From DSNY01 sp040752195 (GTDB lineage Bacteria; Pseudomonadota; Gammaproteobacteria; Burkholderiales; Burkholderiaceae_F), in NCBI GenBank assembly GCA_040752195.1, contig JBFMFC010000004.1, forward strand, positions 1 to 64,000: DNA of 64,000 bases, written 5' to 3'. Made by a program: the position numbers and the translations under genes. Positions within the stretch are counted from its first letter, which is position 1. Every line of letters starts with the position of its first letter. Shown piece by piece: positions 36,190 through 44,047 of the stretch. Below the pieces are notes generated by a model that saw only the letters and a list, made by a program, of their open reading frames with translations, made no database searches and was not told the DNA's origin.

Positions 36190-36680
36190 AGCGTGGGTGG
36201 ACCCGGATAGCCGATCGCGGGCCAGGTCGACTCGTCCGCATACCACGGCCCGAGCACGAGGTCGTGCAGCGCGTGGTAGCCGGCCTGGAACAGGTCGAAC
36301 CAGTGCGTTCGCCAGTGTTGCAGGAAGCGCGCCGCCTGCGCGACATCCGCGGTCTCCCAGGCGTCGATGCCCGCGAGCCAACGTCCGGGGCGCGCGGCGA
36401 GCAGAGCGAAGAGTTCGCCCAGTTCGAGCCGTGTGGCCGGCGGCAGCGCCGCGATCGCCGCGAGCGCGCGTTCGAGCGCGGCTTCGCGCGCCCGCCGAGC
36501 GCCGTCGGCCGGCAACGCGCCGGCCAGGATGGCCGGAATCACGGCGCGCAGAACGACGCGCGCGTCGTCGCTCACCGATGCGTCGCGCGCCGCAGGCTTG
36601 AGCCACAGTGCCGCGCCGCCGGCTGCGGCAAGCACGGCGCCGCCGATCAGGCCGACCTTGAGAAACGTCCGCCGCCGCAT
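36186..36680 (-). CDS. Tat-signal small protein, probable partner of the GMC oxidoreductase
   Basis: A 164-residue protein beginning RRRTFLKVGLIGGAVLAAAGG, a good twin-arginine signal or signal anchor. The ATG at 36680 follows AAGGG at proper distance; a GTG 12 bp earlier is an alternative. The mature part, helical with VLRAVIPAILAG near residue 45 and many aromatic residues toward the end, resembles the small subunit (gluconate 2-dehydrogenase subunit 3-like) found with membrane-bound GMC dehydrogenases, which aids export and maturation of the large subunit. It overlaps the GMC gene by ATGA. Similarity is by layout and a few positions, so the family call is moderate. Confidence 0.65.
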   Translation of the reverse strand: MRRRTFLKVGLIGGAVLAAAGGAALWLKPAARDASVSDDARVVLRAVIPAILAGALPADGARRAREAALERALAAIAALPPATRLELGELFALLAARPGRWLAGIDAWETADVAQAARFLQHWRTHWFDLFQAGYHALHDLVLGPWYADESTWPAIGYPGPPTL

Positions 36681-36749
36681 GATGCCCTTCACGTATCCTT
36701 CGCGGGCATTCTAGGGATCGCCGGTAGAACACCGCTTCTAAACGGGCCG

Positions 36750-37433
36750 ATGGCGCAAGGATTGGAGGGCTCTGCCAAGGAGCGGCTGGCAGGCGCGTTG
36801 CAGCGGGTCATCGCGCTGCGCAGGCGGCTCGAGGCGGACCCGGCCATCGCGCAGCGCTGGTGTGCGGTCAAGTCGTGGCAGTCGCAGCGGCTGCAGCAGA
36901 CGTACCCGGATCTGCTCGCATCGCCGCGCTACGGCCCCGCGTGCCGCTTCTTTCTCGACGAGCTGTACGGGGCGAAGGACTTCAGCCAGCGCGACAACGA
37001 GGCGCTGCGCGTCGTGCCCAAGCTGGCGCGCATGCTGCCCGACCGCGCGATCGAGACGATGGCGCTCGCGGTCGAGCTGGACGAGCTGTCGGAAACGCTG
37101 GACGCGCGCGTGGCCGGGCTGATCCGCCTGCCGATCGACGAGGCGGCGTACGCCGACGCGTATCGGGCGGCCGGCACGCGCGAAGAACGCGCGCGGCAGA
37201 TCCAGATGATCGACCGCATCGGCCGGTCCCTCGAGCGGCTGGCGCGCATTCCCTTTCTGTCCGGCATGCTGCACATGATGCGCGCGCCCGCCGAAGCGGC
37301 AGGGCTGGGACACCTGCACCGCTTTCTCGCCTCCGGGTTCGACAGCTTCAAGGCGATGGGCGACGCCGGCGAGTTCCTGGCGACGATTCGCGAACGCGAG
37401 ACCGCGCTGATGCGCAAGTGGTTCGGCGACTGA
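36750..37433 (+). CDS. FFLEELY-motif protein, function unknown
   Basis: A 227-residue cytosolic helical protein. It carries RFFLDELYGAKDFSQRD at about residue 70, the motif for which this proteobacterial family is named (FFLEELY), followed by a long all-helical region and a final MRKWFGD. No enzyme motif, signal peptide or membrane segment is visible. The gene is alone between the divergent Tat-signal gene (70 bp apart) and the convergent RDD gene (6 bp apart). I know of no experimentally established role for the family. The ribosome site before ATG 36750 is weak. Confidence 0.8.
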   Translation: MAQGLEGSAKERLAGALQRVIALRRRLEADPAIAQRWCAVKSWQSQRLQQTYPDLLASPRYGPACRFFLDELYGAKDFSQRDNEALRVVPKLARMLPDRAIETMALAVELDELSETLDARVAGLIRLPIDEAAYADAYRAAGTREERARQIQMIDRIGRSLERLARIPFLSGMLHMMRAPAEAAGLGHLHRFLASGFDSFKAMGDAGEFLATIRERETALMRKWFGD

Positions 37434-37439
37434 TCGGGG

Positions 37440-37934
37440 CTACTCGCGGACGACGCGGGTGCCGAGCCAGCGGTCATGCAGCAACTGACGATCGCGGCCG
37501 GCGATGCCGACGGCGAGCATCGCGACGAAACCCACCGCGAAGGCCGCGATGTCCCAGGCCGCGTGCGCCTGGAACAAGGCCACATAGGCGATGCCCGGCG
37601 CGAAGAGGTGCCAGGCGAGCAGATAGCGCAGCACGGCCGTGCGCCAGGACAACGGCCCGCCGTCCGGTCCGACCACGCGCAGCCGCCAGGTTTTCATCGC
37701 GAGTGTCTGCCCGCCGCGGCTCCAGCACCAGACGAAGTACACGCCGATCGCGACGAACAGCACGGCCTGCAACGTCCAGCGCTGGTGGCGCTGCAGCGGG
37801 TAGGTCCATTGCGCCAGCGCCAGAACGAGGTAGCCGACGATGAAAACGACGCCGAACAGCAGCACGGCCTCGTAGGTCATCGCCGCCAGCCGCAGCAGCA
37901 GCCCGGGCGGTCGAGGCGTCGGCGGGGCGGACAT
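37440..37934 (-). CDS. RDD family membrane protein
   Basis: A 164-residue inner-membrane protein with three to four hydrophobic segments, including AVLLFGVVFIVGYLVLALA (23-41) and LQAVLFVAIGVYFVWCW. The RDD signature is the charged stretch around GGQTLAMKTWRLRVV and the C-terminal DRWLGTRVV. The family is widespread and generally uncharacterised; some members are linked to transport or Na+ tolerance. It is the last gene of the minus-strand set headed by the sigma factor, 109 bp downstream of the DUF3106 gene, an order I recognise from other Burkholderiales. Confidence 0.85.
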   Translation of the reverse strand: MSAPPTPRPPGLLLRLAAMTYEAVLLFGVVFIVGYLVLALAQWTYPLQRHQRWTLQAVLFVAIGVYFVWCWSRGGQTLAMKTWRLRVVGPDGGPLSWRTAVLRYLLAWHLFAPGIAYVALFQAHAAWDIAAFAVGFVAMLAVGIAGRDRQLLHDRWLGTRVVRE

Positions 37935-38043
37935 CTACAGGGGGAAGCGGGTTCGTTTCGGATCGCGGATGCCGCTGCCGCCGACCCTCGATGCAGGGTT
38001 GCGGATCGTCATCCGGCAGCGGTCCACCGCGTACGGCCGGCGT

Positions 38044-38529
38044 CTACTTGTTGTCGTCCGCCGGCTTCTGCCTTCGCTGGGGCGCGGGCTTTTTCTGCGC
38101 CTGCTCCTTGAGCTCTTTTTTCTTGTCGGGCGGCAGCGCCTTGTACTGTTCGACCAGGGCCTCGCGTCGGTCGGCGGGCAGCTCGTACGCGCGCTGGAAG
38201 TTCTCGCGCGTGGTCCAGCGTTGTTCGGGCGTGAGCTTGATGAACTCGGCCATGCGCGCGTGCATCCGCTGCTTGCCTTCGGGGGAGAGCCGGTGGTACT
38301 TAGGCGCGACTTCGAGCCACTTGCGCTTGCGGTCGCGGTCGAGCTTGTTCCACTCGGGCTCGAGCGGCGCGAGCGCTTCGCGCTGCGCTGGCGTCAACTC
38401 GTTCCAGGCCGGGCGCGAAGCCGGCGCCGTGGCCTGCGCCTTGCGTGAAGCGGGGGGTTGCTGCGCAGCCGCCGGCACCGCAAGCGCCGCCGCGGCCAAC
38501 GCAGCCAGGATGAAGAGCGCGCGCATCAT
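38044..38529 (-). CDS. DUF3106 domain secreted protein
   Basis: A 161-residue exported protein: signal peptide FILAALAAAALAVPAAA|QQ, then a charged helical domain built of short repeats: WNELTPAQREALAPL, WNKLDRDRKRKWLEVAP, YHRLSPEGKQRMHARM and FIKLTPEQRWTTREN, each a L(T/S)PEQR-type unit. The C terminus is Lys/Gln/Pro-rich. DUF3106 proteins are found in betaproteobacteria beside an ECF-like sigma factor and DUF3619; the repeats resemble periplasmic stress sensors such as Spy/CpxP-like helices, but that is only a shape argument. Twelve bp separate it from DUF3619, indicating co-transcription. Confidence 0.85.
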   Translation of the reverse strand: MMRALFILAALAAAALAVPAAAQQPPASRKAQATAPASRPAWNELTPAQREALAPLEPEWNKLDRDRKRKWLEVAPKYHRLSPEGKQRMHARMAEFIKLTPEQRWTTRENFQRAYELPADRREALVEQYKALPPDKKKELKEQAQKKPAPQRRQKPADDNK

Positions 38530-38541
38530 GGGGCCGCGCGC

Positions 38542-38955
38542 CTACAGTTGCCGCTCGTTTCTCAGCAGGACGGAAAAGCCCTGGTCTGCGTAGGCTTCCA
38601 GCGGCGTCTCGTCCATCAGCACCGCGAAGTCGAGGTCGGCGATCTCGGCGATCGTCTGCGCCCGTTGCCATTGGTAGATGCCGACGAAACCGATCACCAA
38701 CGCCAGCAGCGGGGCGACCAGCCCCATGCGGTGCAGCCACACCCAAAACCCCGAGGATTGCCCATCGGCCGGCGGGACACCCGCCGCGGCCACCTGCAGG
38801 GCCGGCACCCAGACCGCCGCCTCCTGCGGCCGCTTCTGGCGCGCGAGCGCGGCCTTGCGCGCCTGCTCGAGGCGGTAGACGGTCCTGTAATCGAGCCGCT
38901 CGGCCCCTTCGTTCAGGGCCTGGCGGACGCGGTAGCCAAATTCGACTTCGTTCAT
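38542..38955 (-). CDS. DUF3619 family membrane protein, candidate anti-sigma factor
   Basis: A 137-residue protein with a cytosolic N-terminal region (NEVEFGYRVRQALNEG followed by an Arg/Ala-rich helix), one membrane segment at about residues 81-98 (VAPLLALVIGFVGIYQW) and a short external tail with a conserved ETPLEAYADQGF. This topology and the position directly behind an ECF sigma factor, with ATGA overlap, match that of anti-sigma factors, though DUF3619 has no proven activity that I know. It would be inserted in the inner membrane and could hold the sigma factor inactive, with the secreted DUF3106 protein as possible sensor. That is inference. Confidence 0.75.
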   Translation of the reverse strand: MNEVEFGYRVRQALNEGAERLDYRTVYRLEQARKAALARQKRPQEAAVWVPALQVAAAGVPPADGQSSGFWVWLHRMGLVAPLLALVIGFVGIYQWQRAQTIAEIADLDFAVLMDETPLEAYADQGFSVLLRNERQL

Positions 38956-39515
38956 AGCGTAATTCCCCGTGCCCGCAATGCGCGCGCCAGGGCGTGAGTG
39001 GCGCGCGAACAATGGGTCTTGACACTGCCTTCCGAACATCCCATCGCCGCCGCCGTTTCCGCAACGTCAAGCTCCTCCCAGTAACGCAGCAGAAATGCCT
39101 CGCGTTGACGGGCGGGAAGGCGGGCGATCTCTTCCTCGATCGCGGCGACGATCTGGCTTCTTTCGACCTTATCGGCAGCGCTCTCGGCCTGTTCAGTGCC
39201 CTCCAGCGCCTCCAGGGTCTCGAGCGGGTCCGCGTCGTCGTCTTCGCCGGACCCGAGCGCCGAAAACAGCGTCACCCAGGTCGAACGGACCTTCTGGCGG
39301 CGGAAGAAATCGTGGATGGCGTTCTGCAGGATTCGCGTGAACAGCAGCGGCAGCTCCGCCGCCGGACGGTCGCCGTAGTTCTCGGACAGCTTGATCATCG
39401 CGTCCTGCACGATGTCGAGCGCGTTTTCCTCGTTCCGCACGGCAAACTGCGCCTGCTTGAACGCACGCCGCTCGACGCCAGCCAGGAAGTCGGAGAGTTC
39501 TTCGCGAGTCGCCAT
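38952..39515 (-). CDS. RNA polymerase sigma factor, sigma-70/ECF-like
   Basis: A 187-residue group IV-like sigma factor. Region 2 is seen in ALDIVQDAMIKLSENY and LFTRILQNAIHDFFRRQKVR (residues 32-80), region 4 in LPARQREAFLLRYWEELDVAETAAAMGCSEG plus SVKTHCSRATHALARAL (130-182). A 45-residue acidic linker (GSGEDDDADPLETLEALEG) joins them. It should direct RNA polymerase to a small regulon, perhaps including its own operon with DUF3619, DUF3106 and RDD genes. Divergent from ilvI with 289 bp between. The signal it answers to is unknown. Confidence 0.88.
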   Translation of the reverse strand: MATREELSDFLAGVERRAFKQAQFAVRNEENALDIVQDAMIKLSENYGDRPAAELPLLFTRILQNAIHDFFRRQKVRSTWVTLFSALGSGEDDDADPLETLEALEGTEQAESAADKVERSQIVAAIEEEIARLPARQREAFLLRYWEELDVAETAAAMGCSEGSVKTHCSRATHALARALRARGITL

Positions 39516-39804
39516 CGAAATGGGCCGCGTCGACGCGAAGAAAGGCGCTTGGCATGCGGCCCGAAACCGGCGCGAATCCTAACAGAGCACACCCCGGGCC
39601 GATGCCTTGCCGCCGTCTCGTTTGCGCTCGCTGATGCGCTGCAGTATCGTGCCGACTTCTTGCAAAACAAGAGGCACTTAGCTCGGAGCAGCCGACCCAG
39701 TTGCATTCGATTCAGCTAAACGCGCTCGCCGCACCACCCGCCACAAGCGGGTATGGAACGGCATCCGATCAATCTCCAGAAGGACCTTGAGAGGACCCGC
39801 AAGC
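39516..39804. other. Divergent region upstream of ilvI and the sigma factor
   Basis: No gene is supported. Small symmetric sites are a TCTTG-CAAAA-CAAGA repeat (39658-39672) and an ACCCGC-CACAA-GCGGGT hairpin (39736-39752). Neither is followed by a T tract, and no short ORF with a run of Ile, Val or Leu codons was found, so there is no visible ilv attenuator. No convincing -35/-10 pair was identified. Confidence 0.35.
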
Positions 39805-41592
39805 ATGCAGACCCTCAGCGCGGAAAAGATACGAGCGGGCACCGCACCCGCAGAACCGAAAAGGGTGGATCCCAGACCCGTCGAACTCACGGGCGCCGAA
39901 ATCGTCGTGCGGTGCCTGCAGGAAGAAGGCGTCGAACACGTCTTCGGCTACCCCGGTGGGGCCGTCCTGTACATCTACGACGAGATCTTCAAGCAGGACC
40001 GCTTCCAGCACGTCCTCGTTCGGCACGAGCAGGCGGCCGTACATGCGGCTGACGCGTACTCGCGCTCCAGCCGCAAGGTCGGCGTAGCGCTCGTCACCAG
40101 CGGTCCCGGGGTGACCAACGCGGTCACCGGCATCGCCACCGCGTACATGGACTCGATTCCGCTGGTCGTCCTGACCGGCCAGGTGCCGACGCACGCGATC
40201 GGGCAGGACGCGTTCCAGGAGTGCGACACGGTCGGGATCACGCGCCCCTGCGTCAAGCACAACATCCTGGTCAAGGACGTGCGCGACCTCGCGTCCGCGA
40301 TCCGCAAGGCTTTTTACATCGCGCAGACGGGCCGCCCCGGCCCGGTCCTCGTCGACATTCCGAAGGACGTGACGGTCGCGCGCTGCGAGTTCAGGTATCC
40401 CAGAGACCTCTCGATGCGCTCGTACAACCCGGTGGTCAAGGGCCACCAGGGCCAGATCAAGAAGGCCGTGCAGCTTCTGCTTTCGGCGGAGCGGCCGATG
40501 ATCTACACCGGTGGCGGAGTGATCCTGTCGGACTCGGCCGACCTGCTGAACCGGCTGGTCAACCTGCTCGGTTTCCCGTGCACGAACACGCTGATGGGGC
40601 TTGGCGGCTTCAAGGCGAGCGATCCGAAGTTCGTCGGGATGCCGGGCATGCACGGGACCTACGAGGCGAACATGGCGATGCAGCACTGCGACGTGCTGCT
40701 CGCGGTGGGCGCGCGCTTCGACGACCGCGTGATCGGCAACCCGAAGCACTTCGCACAGAACCCACGCAAGATCATCCACATCGACGTCGATCCGTCGTCG
40801 ATTTCCAAACGCGTCAAGGTCGATGTGCCGATCGTCGGCGATGTGCGCGAGGTGCTGACCGACCTCCTCGCGCTGATCGAGGCCGCGGGCGCCCGTCCCG
40901 ACGCGCGGGCGCTGCGCGCGTGGTGGGCGCAGATCGAGGAGTGGCGCAAGCGCGACTGCCTCAAGTACGAGACGACGGACAAGGTCATCAAGCCGCAGTA
41001 CGTCGTCGAGACGCTGTGGAAGGTCACCAAGGGCGACGCGTTCGTCACGTCCGATGTCGGGCAGCACCAGATGTGGGCGGCGCAGTACTACCGCTTCGAC
41101 AAGCCGCGCCGCTGGATCAATTCGGGCGGGCTCGGAACGATGGGCGTGGGTCTGCCGTACGCGATGGGCGTGCAGATGGCAAATCCCGGCGCGCAGGTGG
41201 CGGTGATCACCGGCGAAGCGTCGATCCAGATGTGCATCCAGGAGCTGTCGACCTGCAAGCAGTACGACCTGACGCCGAAGATCGTGAATCTGAACAACCG
41301 CTACCTGGGGATGGTGCGGCAATGGCAGCAGATCGACTACGGCAGCCGCTACTCGCACTCGTACATGGATGCGCTGCCGGACTTCGTGAAGCTCGCCGAG
41401 GCGTACGGGCACGTCGGCATGCGCATCGAACGGCCGGCCGACGTCGAGCCGGCGCTGCGCGAGGCTTTCGGCAAGTACAAAGACCGGCTCGTGTTCCTCG
41501 ACTTCATCACCGACCAGACCGAAAACGTCTGGCCGATGGTCAAGGCGGGCAAGGGTCTGACCGAGATGCTGCTCGGGAGCGAAGACCTATGA
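39805..41592 (+). CDS. ilvI: Acetolactate synthase, large (catalytic) subunit
   Basis: A 595-residue thiamine diphosphate enzyme that condenses two pyruvates, or pyruvate with 2-oxobutyrate, in the first common step of Val/Leu/Ile synthesis. Motifs: VFGYPGGAVLYIYDE with the catalytic Glu following in RHEQAAVHAADAYSR, the SGPGVTNAVTGIATAYMDSIP stretch in two parts, and the cofactor motif TGEASIQMCIQEL followed by LNNRYLGMVRQWQQ. The metal-ligand motif starts GEA rather than the common GDG, a variant I believe is frequent in betaproteobacterial AHAS. Start at ATG 39805 with GAGAGGA upstream; a TTG at 39787 is less likely. The small subunit gene overlaps by ATGA. Confidence 0.95.
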   Translation: MQTLSAEKIRAGTAPAEPKRVDPRPVELTGAEIVVRCLQEEGVEHVFGYPGGAVLYIYDEIFKQDRFQHVLVRHEQAAVHAADAYSRSSRKVGVALVTSGPGVTNAVTGIATAYMDSIPLVVLTGQVPTHAIGQDAFQECDTVGITRPCVKHNILVKDVRDLASAIRKAFYIAQTGRPGPVLVDIPKDVTVARCEFRYPRDLSMRSYNPVVKGHQGQIKKAVQLLLSAERPMIYTGGGVILSDSADLLNRLVNLLGFPCTNTLMGLGGFKASDPKFVGMPGMHGTYEANMAMQHCDVLLAVGARFDDRVIGNPKHFAQNPRKIIHIDVDPSSISKRVKVDVPIVGDVREVLTDLLALIEAAGARPDARALRAWWAQIEEWRKRDCLKYETTDKVIKPQYVVETLWKVTKGDAFVTSDVGQHQMWAAQYYRFDKPRRWINSGGLGTMGVGLPYAMGVQMANPGAQVAVITGEASIQMCIQELSTCKQYDLTPKIVNLNNRYLGMVRQWQQIDYGSRYSHSYMDALPDFVKLAEAYGHVGMRIERPADVEPALREAFGKYKDRLVFLDFITDQTENVWPMVKAGKGLTEMLLGSEDL

Positions 41593-42080
41593 GGCACATC
41601 ATCTCGGTGCTGCTGGAGAACGAACCCGGCGCACTGTCGCGGGTCGTCGGCCTGTTTTCGGCGCGCGGCTACAACATCGAGACGCTGACCGTGGCGCCGA
41701 CCGAGGATCCGTCGCTGTCGCGGATGACGATCGTTTCGGTCGGGTCGGACGACGTGATCGAGCAGATTACCAAGCACCTGAACCGGCTCATCGAAGTCGT
41801 CAAGGTGGTCGATCTGACCGAAGCCGAGTACACCGAGCGCGAACTGATGCTGATCAAGGTGCGCGCGGTCGGTAAGGAGCGCGAGGAGATGAAGCGGATG
41901 GCGGACATCTTCCGCGGCCGCATCATCGATGTCACCGACCGCACGTACACGATCGAGTTGACCGGCAATACCGGCAAGCTCGACGCGTTCATCCGCGCAG
42001 TCGACCGCGCCGCGATCCTCGAGACGGTGCGCACCGGCAGCTCCGGCATCGGCCGCGGCGAGCGCATTCTGCGTGTCTGA
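41589..42080 (+). CDS. ilvH: Acetolactate synthase, small regulatory subunit
   Basis: A 163-residue IlvH-type regulatory subunit. The N-terminal ACT domain is clear: HIISVLLENEPGALSRVVGLF then ARGYNIETLTVAPTEDPSLSRM, where branched-chain amino acids, usually valine, bind to give feedback inhibition. The C-terminal half has MADIFRGRIIDVTDRTYTIELTG. It is full length, unlike the ACT-only IlvN of enterics. Coupled to ilvI by ATGA overlap. Between it and ilvC lies a 105-bp gap with strong inverted repeats. Confidence 0.95.
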   Translation: MRHIISVLLENEPGALSRVVGLFSARGYNIETLTVAPTEDPSLSRMTIVSVGSDDVIEQITKHLNRLIEVVKVVDLTEAEYTERELMLIKVRAVGKEREEMKRMADIFRGRIIDVTDRTYTIELTGNTGKLDAFIRAVDRAAILETVRTGSSGIGRGERILRV

Positions 42081-42082
42081 CC

Positions 42083-42159
42083 GCGCCGGACGCACTTCGC
42101 GCTTGTTAGGAACGAAGGGGCTCGTCCGGCGCACGGCGCTCCCCGGCCCGGTCCGGACG
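42083..42159 (+). promoter_or_regulatory. Alternative hairpin region between ilvH and ilvC
   Basis: Segment A, GCGCCGGACG (42083-42092), is perfectly complementary to segment B, CGTCCGGCGC (42123-42132), giving a 10-bp stem with a 30-base loop. Segment C, CCGGACG (42153-42159), can instead pair with CGTCCGG of segment B (42123-42129). Two mutually exclusive stems just ahead of the ilvC ribosome site (GGAGGAAG, about 42177) suggest an intercistronic regulatory or RNA-processing element. No T tract follows, so transcription termination is not indicated. Confidence 0.45.
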
Positions 42160-42185
42160 ACGAAGCTGAATCACATGGAGGAAGA

Positions 42186-43202
42186 ATGAAGGTCTATTAC
42201 GACAAGGACGCCGATCTCTCGCTGGTCAAGGGCAAGAAGGTCGCGATCGTCGGTTACGGCTCGCAGGGGCACGCGCACGCGCTGAACCTGAGGGACTCGG
42301 GCGTCAACGTCACCGTCGCGCTGCGCCGCGGCGGCGCCTCGTGGAACAAGGCGGCGAATGCCGGGTTGACCGTGAAGGAGGTGGCCGACGCGGTCAAGGA
42401 TGCCGACATCGTGATGATCCTGCTGCCCGACGAAAACCACCCGCAGGTCTACGCCGAGTCGATCGCCGCGAACATGAAGCAGGGCGCGGCGCTCGCGTTC
42501 GCGCACGGCTTCAACATCCACTACGGCCAGATCCAGCCGCGCGCGGATCTCGACGTGATCATGGTCGCCCCCAAGGCTCCCGGCCACACGGTTCGCTCGA
42601 CCTACACGCAGGGCGGCGGCGTGCCGATGCTGATCGCCGTGCACAAGGACGTCTCCGGCATGGCGCGCGATCTGGCGCTGTCATACGCATGCGCGATCGG
42701 CGGCGGCAAGGCCGGCGTGATCGAGACGAATTTCCGCGAGGAGACCGAGACCGACCTGTTCGGCGAGCAGACGGTGCTGTGCGGCGGTTGTGTGGAGCTG
42801 GTGAAAGCCGGTTTCGAGACGCTGGTCGAAGCGGGCTACGCGCCGGAGATGGCGTACTTCGAGTGCCTGCACGAGCTGAAGCTGATCGTCGACCTGATGT
42901 ACGAGGGCGGCATCGCCAACATGAACTACTCGATCTCGAACAACGCGGAGTACGGCGAATACCTGACCGGCCCCGAGATCATCACCGCGCAGACCAAGGA
43001 CGCGATGCGCAACGCGCTCAAGCGCATCCAGACCGGCGAGTACGCGAAGAGCTTCATCCTCGAGAACCGCGCCGGCGCGCCGACGCTGCTCGCGCGGCGC
43101 CGGCTGACGGCGGAGCACCCGATCGAGAAGGTCGGCGAAAAGCTGCGCGCGATGATGCCGTGGATCAAGGCGAACCGGTTGGTCGACCAGAGCAGGAACT
43201 GA
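42186..43202 (+). CDS. ilvC: Ketol-acid reductoisomerase (NADP+)
   Basis: A 338-residue class I (short) ketol-acid reductoisomerase, second enzyme of branched-chain amino acid synthesis, converting acetolactate or acetohydroxybutyrate to the dihydroxy acid. The N-terminal nucleotide site is VAIVGYGSQGHAHALNL (19-35), with RRGGASW following, which suits NADPH. The knotted C-terminal domain has ETDLFGEQTVLCGG with the metal-binding Asp/Glu, GYAPEMAYFECLHELK and NYSISNNAEYGEY. An excellent GGAGGAAGA ribosome site precedes ATG 42186. The gap to ilvH is 105 bp and carries hairpins that may adjust its expression relative to ilvIH. Confidence 0.97.
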   Translation: MKVYYDKDADLSLVKGKKVAIVGYGSQGHAHALNLRDSGVNVTVALRRGGASWNKAANAGLTVKEVADAVKDADIVMILLPDENHPQVYAESIAANMKQGAALAFAHGFNIHYGQIQPRADLDVIMVAPKAPGHTVRSTYTQGGGVPMLIAVHKDVSGMARDLALSYACAIGGGKAGVIETNFREETETDLFGEQTVLCGGCVELVKAGFETLVEAGYAPEMAYFECLHELKLIVDLMYEGGIANMNYSISNNAEYGEYLTGPEIITAQTKDAMRNALKRIQTGEYAKSFILENRAGAPTLLARRRLTAEHPIEKVGEKLRAMMPWIKANRLVDQSRN

Positions 43203-43266
43203 GGCGGCCGACCCCGCCGGTGCGCGCTGCGTTCAAGTCGACTCGACCCGCCGCATGGAGAGCAGG

Positions 43267-43998
43267 ATGCCGCTTCGGTTCGTTGGTGCCGCCGCGCTCG
43301 GCGCGGCGCTGATCCTTGCCGCCCCGGCGCCGGCGCAGACGGCGGCCGAGCCCGCCCGCTTCGAAGGCACGCTCGTCACGATCTCCGCCGCGGCCGAGGT
43401 CGAAGCGAACAACGACGAGGCGCTCGCTTCCTTCTACCTCGAGGTCCAGGATGCGGATCTGGCGCGCGCGCAGTCGCAGCTCAATCGGCGCGTCGCAGAA
43501 GGTGTGGCGACGCTCAAGCGCGCCGATCCCAAGGCGCAAGTCGAAACGGCGGGTTACGGCAGCTACCCAATCTACGCGGCGGGCGGTGGTCGCAAGATCG
43601 TCGGCTGGCGGGTCCGGCAGGGGGTGAGTCTTCGCACGACCGAACTCGCGTCGCTTCCCGGGACGGTGGCCGCCGCGCAGCAGCAGCTCGCGCTCGGCGG
43701 GATCGGTTTCCGGCTGTCGCGCGCGGCGCGCGACCGGCTCGACGCCGAACTCATCCAGCGCGCGTACGCGAACCTGAACGCGCGCATTGCGGCGGCCGCG
43801 CAGGCGATGGGTGTGCCGCCCGCGCGCGTGCGCATCGAGGAGGTCCACTTCGGCGCGCGCGGCGACGGTCCGCCGATCGTGCCGATGGCGCGCGCCATGG
43901 CGATGGGCGGCGAGGCGGTGGCCGAACCGAGCTTCGACGCGGGACTGTCGACGCAGCGGCTCGAAGTCACCGCGAAGGTCCGCTTCCAGCGGCCCTGA
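43267..43998 (+). CDS. SIMPL domain (DUF541) exported protein
   Basis: A 243-residue protein of the SIMPL/DUF541 family. The second ATG (43267) is preferred because GGAGAG lies six bases before it; it gives the signal peptide RFVGAAALGAALILAAPAPA|QT. The mature protein has the family pattern: FEGTLVTISAAAEVEANNDEALASF, split here as a conserved first strand, then LNRRVAEGVATLKRADPKAQVETAGY and the C-terminal LSTQRLEVTAKVRFQ strand. SIMPL proteins are periplasmic or outer-membrane associated, some linked to oxidative stress; function is not fixed. It sits between ilvC and psd, 64 bp after ilvC. Confidence 0.82.
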   Translation: MPLRFVGAAALGAALILAAPAPAQTAAEPARFEGTLVTISAAAEVEANNDEALASFYLEVQDADLARAQSQLNRRVAEGVATLKRADPKAQVETAGYGSYPIYAAGGGRKIVGWRVRQGVSLRTTELASLPGTVAAAQQQLALGGIGFRLSRAARDRLDAELIQRAYANLNARIAAAAQAMGVPPARVRIEEVHFGARGDGPPIVPMARAMAMGGEAVAEPSFDAGLSTQRLEVTAKVRFQRP

Positions 43999-44047
43999 CC
44001 GGAACCATCCGATACCATACGGCCCTCGTTCCACAGAGGGCCGTGCA

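Noticed and set aside
39753..40052. Short ORF upstream of and overlapping ilvI as a possible ilv leader peptide
   Set aside because: It has no cluster of Ile, Val or Leu codons, overlaps ilvI out of frame for more than 200 bp, and no terminator/antiterminator pair is visible.
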